A stretch of DNA of 64,000 nucleotides from Daphnia pulex (GCF_021134715.1 NC_060027.1:1-64000); one strand, 5' to 3'. Shown: positions 45,811 to 57,970, counted from the stretch's first letter. The notes: generated by a model not told the origin, from the sequence alone. Numbers and translations are program-made.

Positions 45811-48800
45811 GGAAAATATGCATCTTTAGTCCACAAACACAACAATCCAAAATTTTTTCAGTAATCTAGAGCCGATAATTCAGGATAACACCAGCACCAC
45901 TGGCTGGATAGAAGCAGCTCACCACACCAGCACGATGGGATGCAAGTAGCAGCTCATCACACCATTCATCAGCTGGCTGCAAGAAAACGAAGAGAACAAT
46001 AGACAGCATTGCAGTAGCTCAGACTTCACCTGGCTGTGGAACCTATTTGACAAATTCTAATTACTTAAGATGAACAGAGAGTATCTCTCGTGCAAAAAAC
46101 ACCAAGACAGCAGTATAATAAGAAGTGGTTGTGAAGATAAAACCACAGACTACGAAATGGATGTCAAATGGGATAAAACCACAGGGGAAAGCGATCTTTC
46201 TCAAAATTAAACACTTAAGCAAAGGGATCTACTATTTGGTCATAAATAAATAAATCTACAGCCTTCTAGTTGGAAAATAGAAAGACATAAATACTTCTTT
46301 TTCTAAAGGTGAGACGTACAGGTACAGCCGGACACGTAGCATGCGAGGGCATCTTAGTAAGAAGCAGTCTCAAACTCTCAATCCAGCAATGTGATCAGAC
46401 TCATCGGAGGTTTTGGCCTAGTGGCTAAATCAAATGAAAATTCACATATTAATAATTTACATGCAGTTAACTAAAATGATCAAAACAAGAATTACCCATT
46501 TAAGTCCAATCAAAATGTTTTAAGGTGAGCATTAATCGACCTTCCTGGCTCGTTTTCTGGGAAAGAATGGCGGAGCCCCGAAACTCCGCCATCTGGTGGA
46601 CACATCTGAAAATGAATCGGAGAAATTAATTACTGTTAATTAAAAAATTATTGGATTTCTATTGTCGCGTTGTGGGGTTCTACTGTCGGTCACGGAGTTC
46701 TATTGTCGGGTATTTTTTAACAAGCGATCCACGAATCAAGTAGACCAAAATCCCGGAGCGGCTTTCCAGATCTAAATCCGGAAACGCCCTTAAAAATATA
46801 TAAAAAATATAGTCATGTTCGTCTCTGCACGCCGGATTTACCTGCGTTTGCAGAAAGACGAAATTCCCGCCCGTTCACGAGATATTAAGCGTTAAAGTGT
46901 GGGTTTTTTGAATTTTGTTAGAAATGGGGGGTGCTTTTACATCGCTTTTCGGAAAAGCGGGGGAGCTAGAGTAAAAACTAATTTTATAGAAAGGTTTATT
47001 GCTATGTCAACCACCAAAATCCAAAAGGAATTTTCTTTCCGGATTTTATTGGTTGAGTTATGACTAATTTCCTGAGAGGCTCATTTTTCCCTTTTCCCTC
47101 TCTGTCTGGCAGCCATTTTTTTGTACTCTCCGCCGCGCTCCTCGCGGAAGCAAGCAGAAGGTTTTATCTGTTGGCCTTCATTTTAGACCCATAGAAGTCA
47201 TATCGGCCTTCATATTTAGTGGAACCAAGCTGGCTTCCGCAAGGGGCGCGGAGGAGAGTACAATAAAAATGGCTGCCAGACAGAGAGGGAAAAGGGAAAA
47301 ATGAGCCTCTCAGGAAATTAGTCATAACTCAACCAATAAAATCCGGAAAGAAAATTCCTTTTGGATTTTGGTGGTTGACATAGCAATAAACCTTTCTATA
47401 AAATTAGTTTTTACTCTAGCTCCCCCGCTTTTCCGAAAAGCGATGTAAAAGCACCCCCCATTTCTGACAAAATTCAAAAAACCCACACTTTAACGCTTAA
47501 TACCTCGTAAACGGGCGGGAATTTCGTCTTTCTGCAAACGCAGGTAAATCCGGCGTGCAGAGACGAACATGACTATATTTTTTATATATTTTTAAGGGCG
47601 TTTCCGGATTTAGATCTGGAAAGCCGCTCCGGGATTTCGGTCTACTTGAATCGTGGATCGCTTGTTAATAATATTTAAAAACAGGAGTTCTTATGTCTTT
47701 AGAGTTCTACTGTCGTTGGAGTTCTACTGTCGCATAGGCCTATGCAAAGAAAAGACATTTTTAAAAATTATTTATTACTGTTATTTATTATTCCTAAGGT
47801 GAGTGCGCGTTCCTTTATTTTTTTAATTAAAAATTTAATTTATTTAAAAATTTTAGTTTCCGGTCTTGAAAAATTCGCGTTTTGATTTTAAAAAAGGTAG
47901 CATTCTGTAAAGCGGCAACACCACACGATGTAAAAAAAATGGCTACCAGTATCCATTTCTACGGGTGCAGAGAAGTGCCATTAAATCGTATATTTACATA
48001 TTTACGAAATTCAGGATGCAAATTTGGTAGAGAGTATTTTTTAATTTCTGTTCTTTTTCATTAAGGTGGTGATATTTTCCGAAACTTCTACTATCGAAGC
48101 TCAGATTGGTGATACTTAAAAACAACCTTAACTTCAAGTGCCAAGATTGGAGATGTTTAGATTGGAGTGCAATTAAAGCTAAACCGGCTAAACATTGAAC
48201 AGAGGTAAGTTATGTTATACATGATTCTTTCAAGAAAACTTTATTAAAAACTTATTTTAAAGAATGCAGTTTAATAAAAGCTACCAAGCAACCATAATCA
48301 GACAAGGATTTAAATATGCCTCACCAAAAGAAAGTGTGATGTTTCTTCTGGTTAGTGAGTTCACTCCACTTTTTTTATTTATTTTGCAGACAAACGATGT
48401 TATTGTAACATTTCAAGTGTGAATAACCTTTGCCTTTTTTTCATTTAGGGACTTTCAATAAGGATGGAGTCGGTACAATTGTATAATTAAGGAATAATTT
48501 GGGTAATTCGGTTATTTCAGATAATATATAGTGATTTTATACCAGTTCTTTTTTTTTCTTTTTAAGAATTGTTGATTTTTAGACAATGCTGTTCTTTTTT
48601 GACATAGCACAGAATTTACAACACTTCAACCAGTTTTGACATCTTAGAGGCAGAGGCTAGATGCCCACCCCATTGGCGTTTCCATATCTCTGACATTGTT
48701 TGAAAACTTTGTAGGCTGATTACTTTGCAGTAATTATCATTGGACACTTCGCAAATTGTTCACATTTACTTAATTGACAACTTTTTTTAGGCCTGCCCCT

Positions 48801-48891
48801 GTACCTACACTGACTTTGCAGAGAATCGGATAGATGTGTTGCTGTTGCAGAGGTTTTCTGTAAATTCAAACATATTTTTAATATAGTTTCC
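45811..48891. other. Spacer between the arms of the large inverted repeat
   Basis: About 3.1 kb that is not symmetric about the large axis. It contains an independent palindrome (46717-47668), short repeated GTTCTACTGTCG motifs on both of its sides, a CTCF-like motif (46586-46601) and otherwise AT-rich DNA. The longest open stretches are short and show no recognisable product. Confidence 0.6.
46717..47668. mobile_element. TTAA-bounded foldback element (inner palindrome)
   Basis: Arms of about 440 bp (46717-47155 and 47230-47668) are near-perfect inverted copies around a ~75-bp loop; the axis is at 47,192. Both ends are TTAA, and the terminal inverted repeat begins CAAGCGATCCACGA. This suggests a foldback-type MITE with a TTAA target, but the ends do not start with CCC as in piggyBac, so the superfamily is open. 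No coding capacity. Confidence 0.7.
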
Positions 48892-49127
48892 TTCTTAAAT
48901 AGTAAAGGTTTTTGAAAACTTATATTGTCTCCAAATTCTTATCCATGTCCATGTAATTGTGTTTGATTTTACGTTGGGGTTTGACTAGTTAGTGATGAAT
49001 AAATAACATGAATATTAATTTTGTAAGGAATTGCTTATATTGTCCCACCTCCACCCACAATTCCTCCACTTTTTACAAACATAACATGACATAAATACGT
49101 ACACATATACACACACATACACTTAAG

Positions 49128-49460
49128 TTAACCCGTTGGCTGCCACGCCATACAACCCGTAGGTTGTTTTCTACTATCTACGCGCCACGTCTGAAGGATC
49201 CATGGCCAAGGTGGGACTTGCCATTGCTGACAAGTCCGGGCTGACACGGTGATAGGAGAAGATGGAATGCACAACCTCTAGAATCCATCACCGTATCGAC
49301 AAAGGGGAAGTCCCTATGGTGCATTGCCTAACAGGGCCTTTCGGCGAATCTGGGGCTGGTGCGACTGTCCGACCCCGCGGCATGTAAACCACGAGACCGA
49401 ACAGCGCGGCCCGTGCTAAGGAGCTAGGGGAGAACAAAGACGTGGCAGCCAACGGGTTAA
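49128..49460. mobile_element. piggyBac-like MITE (right copy)
   Basis: Mirror of the element at 45242-45574, with the same TTAA flanks and CCC-starting ends (49132-49456). Being at the symmetric position it was copied with the arm and did not insert twice. Confidence 0.8.
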
Positions 49461-52400
49461 CTAGCAAAGACATATATACCAACAATAAATGATGATCCGC
49501 GTTGAAAGACTCGGTAATCTGCCATGAAGTTCTTGTAGTGGGACCCACAGCGATCGTGTCTCTGGTCGCAGGATGGGAGACATCTAAATTAGATAATAAA
49601 TCAAGTAAGATTACTATGAACGAAAATATTCTATCGTCATATCACCTTAGGTTATTAGTTGGTGCCCACGAATAATGAAGAAAAATAAAAAGCTGCTGAT
49701 GATCCGCGCTGATTTTCCCAGATATTGGCGACCTTATGGTGTCCATCTTCTCAACGTCTCCTCTGCATTACCTGAATAAAGACAAAACAATTCTTCTTAA
49801 CGTGACACTTCAATTAAAGTTACACAATAGCAACACTTATCAGGTTTTTTGGCTCAAAACTTTAACAGCGCACTTTTATTTGCTAAAATCCTAATTAGCA
49901 ATACTCAGAACTGTACATGGAACAAAGTTCACTTGCTGGTTTCATGCAAATTTGCCGGAAGTATACCGGAAGTAAGCAATAGCTCCTCAACTGTTGGGTT
50001 GTATTCAAATCGAACAAGATTTTCGTGATCCCCATGAAATTTGGGGTCGATTTGATAGGTTTTCAACGAAATCCAAAATTTGGCCAAAATCGAGAATTTT
50101 CCTGAACTATATAGTTCAGGAAAATTCTTGAAACCGGAAGTACGCGTACGTCCAAAAAAAAACATGAACTTTACCACAAATTTGACGAAGATCACGAAAA
50201 TGTTATTCTTTTGTGCGTCGAATGAATATTTACTGAACTACTGACTGAAATGACAAAACCGGAAGTAGAAAAAAAAACACACGATTAAACATCTAACAAG
50301 TGAGCTTTGTTGGTGGAATAATTATCGTCAGTTTTCACTAAAAAATTTCCACTTGCCGATGTTTAAAAAGATTTGAAAAGTAACTGAAACTGACTGTTTT
50401 TGACAGCTAAAATATCGAAAATCTAGCGTTAGAAAAAAAAACGTCTAAGTAACACTTCGGTTGCGCGCAAGAAGGGCCTGATTTTGGAATTATCAAACAG
50501 ACGCAGAATTTAACGCAAGTAGATTACTAGTAAATAATCTAAGAAAATAAGGCAATTTTCGGGTACCTGGGCATAATCTCGTGGTGAGTGACAGTAGGTG
50601 TGTCGCTGCAGACGGAAGCGACTGGTCTAACTCGTCAGTGAAGTAGGACAAATTGTTTGGCAGTCATAATATGCAGAGAAGCTAGATGAGTGTGGGAAGC
50701 GAAGATAAGGATGGAGCAGAAAGTTGGTAGAAGTCACTCTTCTGTAAAAGGACAAAGGCCAGCATCCAGGGCCACACAATTTCAATAAATAAACTGCGTT
50801 GTAGATTGACATCGGCGGCTGACTCGCGAAATCCAATGGCATACCACACAACCTATGAATTCCTAAAGCAAAGAACAGAAAAAGGTTTTAACATTGCAGT
50901 GACGCCCATAAATACCCATGATCAAGGTGGAATACAAAGTTTATTACATGATAAAGCGAGAACATAGATAGAAGCACACCTTTACCTCAATCTGTTGTAG
51001 GTTTCCTATAACTCATTTCTTGTAGCTGTGAAGTGAGAGATGCAGGGAATGGCAGCAATATAATTTCATGACGCGACCACACCACCAAGTGATCAAAGGT
51101 GTAAACATCTTTCAGGCAAGAATGAACCTTTTAAACAAATGGGTATGAATTTTAAGATTATTTTATTGATGGGTGATGAGGTATAAAATCGGAAAGTTAT
51201 GCTTACCTGTAACCACACATCCAATGCCACAAAAGTTTTGTTGAGTGTTGAGAGGATGATGCATATGAAGCTGAAGGTGTGAGTTAAGGAAGTGTCCAGC
51301 AATTTGTTTTTAAAATGGGGTCCAAATTTAATCTGTTGACTAGACGGCAGGTACTTTTCTAGAATTCCAAGTACAGTACACAATTAGTCAATTGGTCAAG
51401 TACACAGTGAGTGATAGAAAATTTGCTACTATGTAGTTAGAATAATCACAATAAGCTTACATGTAAATAATTGGTTGATTTTGGGCAGTGAAACATGAAA
51501 ATTCGAAAACAGAAGATGACAAAACACTTCACACATTTCGCCATTTTTATAAACAATACCAACACCACCTAGCGGCAAACTGGAAAATGGTATGAATTGT
51601 TAGAAACCACCGCTAGATGGTGCCAGTGCTTCATGCAGACGATACGATTGTCCCCAAACATGGTCCCGAGGTAGTAGCTGAAATGTGGAAAATTGAAAGA
51701 ATTCGAAAAGTGAAGTCAATATTCAGCATAAGTTAACAATTCAGCATAAGTTAACATTGATGTTTTTTAAACTGAAAGTTGAATGAACTTGGTACTAGTA
51801 TGTTAATTAAATGTTTTCGTGCGTATTTACCAGTCCATTTGTCATCATTTGCCACGTAATGACGACCATTGTTGAAGCTGGCCAGGAATTCTAAGCTGTC
51901 ATCAATCCTGCAGCTGTAGTGTGCCTGTACTAAAAATGGAATTAAAAATTGTAATATCACAATAATCTTACAAATTTCTTACCTTTTCTTTCAGATGCAT
52001 GTTTTGTAAATGCTGAATCCAAGAACTTTGAGTATTCATTTCACTTCATTGACTTTCTTTCCCGATTTTAATAATGGTGAGCTGCAGTTTGAACATGTCA
52101 ACTAAATAACATTTTCTACACCTACAATTCATTGTGTTTGTCTTGAGGTTTTTGTTGGATTTTTCTAGATGATCAATTGCAAGTACTTACCTGAGCAGCT
52201 GAGCTCTCTTCCTTTCAGTGGTTCCTTTCAATTGATTCATTTGAGGTATTGTTTACTGTCACTGCAATCTTGTTTTAAAATTGACATCTAAATTATCTTT
52301 TCAGTTAAATCCCTCGCTGCTGTTCCAGACCTTATTCACTAGTGCAATATGCAGCTGAGAGATGTAAAGAGGAGCTTGCTTTCAATCAACAACAATAAAA

Positions 52401-53556
52401 AATTGTGTAGACGTAGATAAATTACGAGTGCATATCTGGGCTCCCTTCTTTTCTGTGGCCCCGTTTCCCTGACTAACCACTAATCAACGCCCGCCGGTGG
52501 TCACTCACCCGCTGTGAAACCAGGAGGATGAGGAGGGCTCTGGTCGAACGGGGACTTGGAAGGCGCATGATCCGAGGAAGACTTTTGGAGGTTCATGAGT
52601 CTAACCTGGAAGCCTAGTAAGACTAATCTCTCCCTAGTAAAACTGGCCTCGCACTCTTCTCTCTTCTTCCTTGGGCAGAGTCCATTAAGACAAGAGTCTC
52701 CTCCTGTGTTGATTGATTGTACGAATAGTAGCAAGTTAGTCGGTCAAAAAGTGCTGGTTTAATTGGCTTGCTAAATTTCGCATAGAGAAAAGAATGTTTT
52801 AAACCGTACTCTCTGTTTATTAAATATATACGTCGTACAAAAAAGCATGCAATTAATCTGGAATAATTTCAGAGCGACATTGGCTGACCAATGTCAATAG
52901 TTTGGTTATGCAATCTCTTACATTGATGCGCCTTTAAATAATGTCTGATATACTTTGAGCGTCGTGACACTTGTGGTGTTACCGGGTACGTTTAATGAGT
53001 TGTTTATGCATAAGATTTCATTAGCATAATTTGCTTCTTAATAGATGGGCTACAATTAATGTCGCTGCCAATTGTGATGTCTGTTTTGTTACTGAAAGCC
53101 TAGCGGACATCCCTGCATTAAAAAGAACGGTCATTAAACAATCGATGGATCAGTCAGTGTCATAGAGTTTAATGGATCACAATAATCTAAAGTTGGAAAT
53201 TCCATTTCTCACCAAGATGCATCCCGATTTAGTCCCCGATTCACTAAAGGCCTTCCAATTCTATTTAACGTAAGGATGGCACGTAACGCATCGCCGCTCC
53301 ATAAACTAAAGAAAAGAAAAGATTATATTTGTAAGTTAATGGTAAGATGATCTCATCAAATCTCGTCGATTGGCACAGGAAAGAGCAGTTCGTGTGTGTT
53401 TAATTGTTCGAATGTTATTTAAAGGGAACAAATAGTTAAACAAACCCATTGGCGACGCCGGATGAAGTGCGCCCGGACCACAACTGAAATTATAAACAAG
53501 TTCAACATGGCCAAGGGGAAAAAGTTTTGCGGAAGACTATGGAAATGATTTCTTAC

Positions 53557-54076
53557 CAAATAATGACCGGGAGGACGTGCAATCGCTTGGATTTTGCATT
53601 GGATTTTTCCCAATGATGTGGTGCAATGTATCCGGGCTGCAATTCCACCATCACGATTTCAGTTCCAGCCACTCGGCAGCCCTCCAATTCCGAAAACTGT
53701 TGTAGGCCATTTCGAACTTCCATATTGGGACAAACTGTCGAAACAAGAAGTCAATCAACAAAATAAAATCTTAATTGAATATATGTCTCAGCAGAAGACT
53801 GAATGGATAAAAACATGTCGTCTATACCAAAACTATAGTACCTTCTTTCTTTCGAAGAGGCTGGTGGGCGTCGATGGACGAACTGGGAAGATCCAGCATA
53901 GCAGGGACGAGTAAAGAGGTGGTCACGTTAAAAAGAACCAAGAAAATGACAAAAGTGGCAAAAACATGTTGAAAAACAAATCTTAACACTGCAGGCAATC
54001 TAGAGTTAGATATTTCAAGTTGTGTAGGCTCCCACTTTTGTTTAACGTCTAGAAAATACTTGACAGCTGTCATGAA
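53557..54076 (-). pseudogene. Insulin-receptor-like N-terminal fragment (right copy)
   Basis: Mirror copy of 40628-41147 with the same two in-phase exons, the hydrophobic anchor and VCPNMEVRN opening of a receptor L domain. It is truncated in the same way, so it carries no further part of a receptor. Confidence 0.45.
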
Positions 54077-54469
54077 TGAGGTTCCTGCCACTACTGATGG
54101 TTTATCCTTCTAGCCTAGGTTGTTACACCGAGTCGTTAGGAACGATCACTATTGATGGGCGCAAATAATGCCGAATATCGGACGATTGCTTCACACTCTC
54201 TTATTTCAACAGGGACTGTTGCATGAAGTCCATGATGTAGACTTTGCCGAAAAACATGGAAAAACTTGCACAAATGTCTTTTGCAAGAGACTTGAATTTT
54301 GGAATTAAGAAGTAGTCTGTTGCATAGACATCATATTAGTTAATTAATGTTCTTCCCTTTCTAGGAAATACAATAATAAAACAATTAAACAAACATACCA
54401 TAGCTCTTCCATTTGCTAGCAACTAGAACTCAATTCCATCTCAAGTATACACTCTGCTTCTCCTCATCT

Positions 54470-55375
54470 GTGTCATATGTTACTTATTCTTGCATGGTAA
54501 TTCCTGGAATACAAAAAAAAAAATTTTAGAATACACCTAAATCCTTGGCCACTTCACAAGACTTAAATAAAAATGCTAAATTGAAAAAAGATTCAAGAAC
54601 AAGAAGAAAAATCTCTTCTTCAATCAACCGCCAGCTTGAATCACCTGTTAACTGTTGTGTAATTGTGTTAGCCCTGTAATTCCTGTGTTAACACTTAGCA
54701 ATCAGCTGTAAAAACAAAGAAGCCATCTTACGGCTGTCGGGAAGATTTCCAACAGTTAAACATGATTTCTTTTAGGGCTTTTTAAAAATTGGCGATAAAT
54801 TACTGACATATTTAATTAATAGTTATGGACTTCTAGATATTAGAATAATAAATAACATAGATAAACAAAACAAAAAACAAATTTACTCCTGCTGGTCCCC
54901 CTGGATTTCTTTATCTCCCCCAGCTTACCTTGAAATCAACCAACGATTTCTTTATCACCCACACGTTAAACCAGGTAAAACCTTGAATCGTTTGTCTAGT
55001 TTCACAGGTAAAAACCTTGAGATTGACCTTCTTCCAAATTTGTGGCCTTCATTCTCCATTTAAAAGGCTGGCCATCCAACGTTTCTTCATCAGTCTACCT
55101 TCCGTAGCTGATCGAGAGAGTACCGCACATTCTCTTGGCCAACTATGGGTTGTCGGTTGGGCCTTGTTCTTTTATATTCTTGTCCTGTAGTTGATCAAAT
55201 GGAATCTTCAATTTACGATGCCATTTGATCAACTACAGCCAGGATATAAATGAATTTTTTTACTGAACATAGCGCATTATTTAAAACTTGTTAATTATTT
55301 CTAAAATTTCTTCAAAGTGTAAAAAAAAATGTACAAACTCAATCTTTCTTTGATTGATATACCGACAGAAAACAA
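54470..55375 (+). repeat. Dispersed ~1-kb repeat, copy 1
   Basis: Matches 62975-63985 in the same orientation with substitutions and indels. The best-conserved part is 55010-55255 (CATCAGTCTACCTTCCGTAG onward). Its first ~230 bases overlap the outer end of the right inverted-repeat arm. It is probably a transposable element or a duplicated block; no reading frame is shared. Confidence 0.8.
55187..55236. repeat. Perfect hairpin in dispersed repeat, copy 1
   Basis: GTAGTTGATCAAATGG and its exact complement CCATTTGATCAACTAC enclose an 18-base loop. The same stem and loop occur at 63858-63907. Confidence 0.9.
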
Positions 55376-55576
55376 AAATCCTAAAAAATTTATGAGTGAG
55401 ACCACCCACACACCAAACGTCAGTTTAACTGACGATATCTAAGTCAAGATTACTGGAATCTTGTATCTCGCTAACAGCGAATAACTCCAGCTCGGAAGCA
55501 GGATAGTGGTAGATGCCACTAGGGTTTTCATTTCAAATTGGGGTACACAAAGAAAAGGGAAAATATAGATTTAACT

Positions 55577-55643
55577 GGATTCGTACACGGGACTCTCAAG
55601 CGTGGCAGATGATTGCTGTACCACTTAACTACAAAAGTTGCTG
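55577..55643 (-). pseudogene. Degenerate tRNA-like sequence
   Basis: On the minus strand it has an A-box-like TAGTTAAGTGGTA and a B-box-like GTACGAATCC at tRNA spacing, but the stems do not pair well. It is probably a decayed tRNA or a tRNA-derived SINE head. Confidence 0.3.
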
Positions 55644-55726
55644 AAAACATTACTATATTATCAAACAACTTTCAGGCACATCCCAGAAAAAATATATGAT
55701 CAACTTTCGCAAATAGTTCATACCGA

Positions 55727-55797
55727 ATGTGCGACCATGGTTTAATGGTTATGGCACCTAGTGTTGATACGAAAGGTTCCGGATGCAATTCCTACCC
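55727..55797 (+). pseudogene. Degenerate tRNA-like sequence
   Basis: Contains TGGTTTAATGGTTATGG (A-box-like) and GGATGCAATTCC (B-box-like) about 30 bases apart. The T-loop lacks the usual TTCGA, and the acceptor ends do not pair, so a working tRNA is unlikely. Confidence 0.3.
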
Positions 55798-56132
55798 CCC
55801 AATGTTTCCCCATGTCGGTCTGTATAATACAACCCCTGCATGGACTAACTACTAGCAGTAGAAATCCAAATCTTACTCACTTCTAAAAGAAAAACAAACC
55901 CTGAGATTAACAGTTCAGAATAAGCCAGATCGATTACCTACCGTAAGCCGTGGGACAATCTTGTACGCCGTTGTACCAGAGCGTTGACTACTGCTGTAAT
56001 AGACCGGTATGAAATATGGCGAACCCATGAATGGAAAACCTTTTGTTTTCTTATTGGCACGACAGTCGTGAATTTCAGCAATCTCTCATCAGTTTCCGCC
56101 GAGAAAGTCCATGGAACAGTGGGTGGGATTAT

Positions 56133-56628
56133 CCTGGAAGTGTAATGGAAGTTTATTTTTATGCAAACAATTATCAAACAAGCTTGTAAAGAAAGCAAAA
56201 AATAGCAATACCTCAAATCAATCAATCTTGGATTGTTCTATAAATCAGAACTCAATTGGGGGAGGGGGGGGGGATCACCGCCATTGCCTGGCAGCATTCT
56301 CTCGTTGTCCACAAAATAGATAGCAGCAAAGAATTGGATCTGACGAAGGCTTCAACATTTTGCAGATTCAAACATGGCTGCAGCTGGAACTAACCTGGAA
56401 GTAGAATAAACGGTTTTTTATACTAATAATATTCAAACAAGCTTGTAGACAAAGCAAGAAATACCTCAAATCAATCAATCTTAGATTGTTCTAAGTCAGA
56501 ACTCAATTGGAGGAGGGAGGGGGGGGGGGATCACCGCCATCGCCTGGCAGCATTTTCTCATTGTTCGCAAAATAGATAGCAGCAAAGAATTGGATCCGAC
56601 GAGGGCTTCAACAAATTGCAGGTATACC
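56133..56628. repeat. Imperfect tandem duplication, unit about 261 bp
   Basis: Positions about 56133-56393 and 56394-56628 share AAACAAGCTTGTA, CTCAAATCAATCAATCTT, a long G run and GATAGCAGCAAAGAATTGG. The G runs (about 56258-56273 and 56512-56530) could form G-quadruplex on the + strand. No gene. Confidence 0.8.
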
Positions 56629-57970
56629 TAACGGCAACGGAGGATCTGACGAAAAGTAATCGGAAATGTAAAGATCAATAATCTCACTGTAACAACAATA
56701 TAAACTGTTTCTATGTAGGAAATAAAAAACATTATTGAATAAAAATTAAAAACAAATCTCGTCTAATTTTTCTAAAATGTCGTTTCATTCCATTCATTCA
56801 TAAGAGATAACTTCATATAAGAGATAACAAACAAAAGGCATGACCAACAGGAGAAGATCTTTTGAGCTAAATTTTGACATTTATGGCAGAGTTCGCCAGA
56901 TAGACCCACTTCTGCAGTCCCCTTATATACGAAATGTTAAGATAACCATTTTATCACTAATTAATCTACCTTTTTCTGATAGGCCTTGTGATGAGAATTG
57001 CCATCTTCTGCAACAGATCCCGGCTGATAAATGTGTTCCATTTGCATTGATCCTATCTGAGAAAGGAATCCAACAAAATTATTTAAAAAAATACAAATCA
57101 AAACAAAACAGTTCAATAATTAAAAATTTATACTTGAAATAAAATTGCACCTAATACATATAATACAAAAAAAATGCTTTTTTATTCTTTTTTGTCTATC
57201 CAACTTATGAAAACATATTCAGCGGTTTAAGCAAGGCCATTACTGATTTGTTTAAGTCTTAAAATATCTTTGTTGATCATGTCGCATATGTGAATGAAAA
57301 AAGAAAATCGTAAGAATATAGCCGACTCGGTACTAAATTCTCTGACACTGTTGTCATCGAAATAATTTTGACAAAAATCAACAGAACCGCAGAACTCCAA
57401 CCACTATCTGGTTACCAAAGCACGATAAGATTGCTTTAGAAAAAAAATACGCATAAAATAAATTCATAAAATTTTTTTTTTTTTAAATAACATGCAGGGC
57501 TATCAGGTTCACAATTGGCAATATCATAATTTTCACATGTACGTTTGACACCTGGAATAAATATATATAAACAAAAAATTCGATGCAATCAGAGGCAATT
57601 CTAACTTGCACACCACGTTTCTCGAGTCAGGTTTAAATGTTAAAATGACGACGGATCAAATATTTAAAGGCAAGTTTCATTTACGTTATTTTAGACTAGC
57701 TGTTTCAATAAGAAATTCAAACGTATCTTAATGGCAAAAACTTGATACAAATGCTGAAAACCACGTTCCTTCAATAAAAACACGCACCACCAATCACATG
57801 ACAATTGACCAATATCGTTAGGACACATCAGACCGTTGGGACACGACACCGATGTCATAGCTCCGTTAAATTGCATTGCAAACGAGTCTTGTTTGCATAC
57901 GTTTGGAGGTCTTCGTCGAGAGAACATTAGGGCAAAACCAGTTGGCTGAAAAAGGTAACTACATTCAGAA

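Larger units (their letters stand above)
48892..54701 (-). repeat. Right arm of the large inverted repeat
   Basis: Reverse-complement partner of 40005-45810, with the same internal features in mirror order. The outermost ~280 bases (about 54420-54701) differ from the left arm by numerous substitutions and small indels, while the inner part is nearly identical. Outside 54701 the sequence continues into a dispersed repeat that has no counterpart on the left side. Confidence 0.95.

Noticed and set aside
53594-53914. Open frame spanning the insulin-receptor-like fragment in the opposite direction
   Set aside because: It crosses the inferred intron and is antisense to a reading with correct splice phase and family similarity.
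40005-54701. The palindrome as a simple long-read adapter artefact
   Set aside because: An artefact would have no asymmetric 3.1-kb spacer with its own off-centre palindrome, and no diverged outer arm ends; an assembly error of another kind is not excluded.
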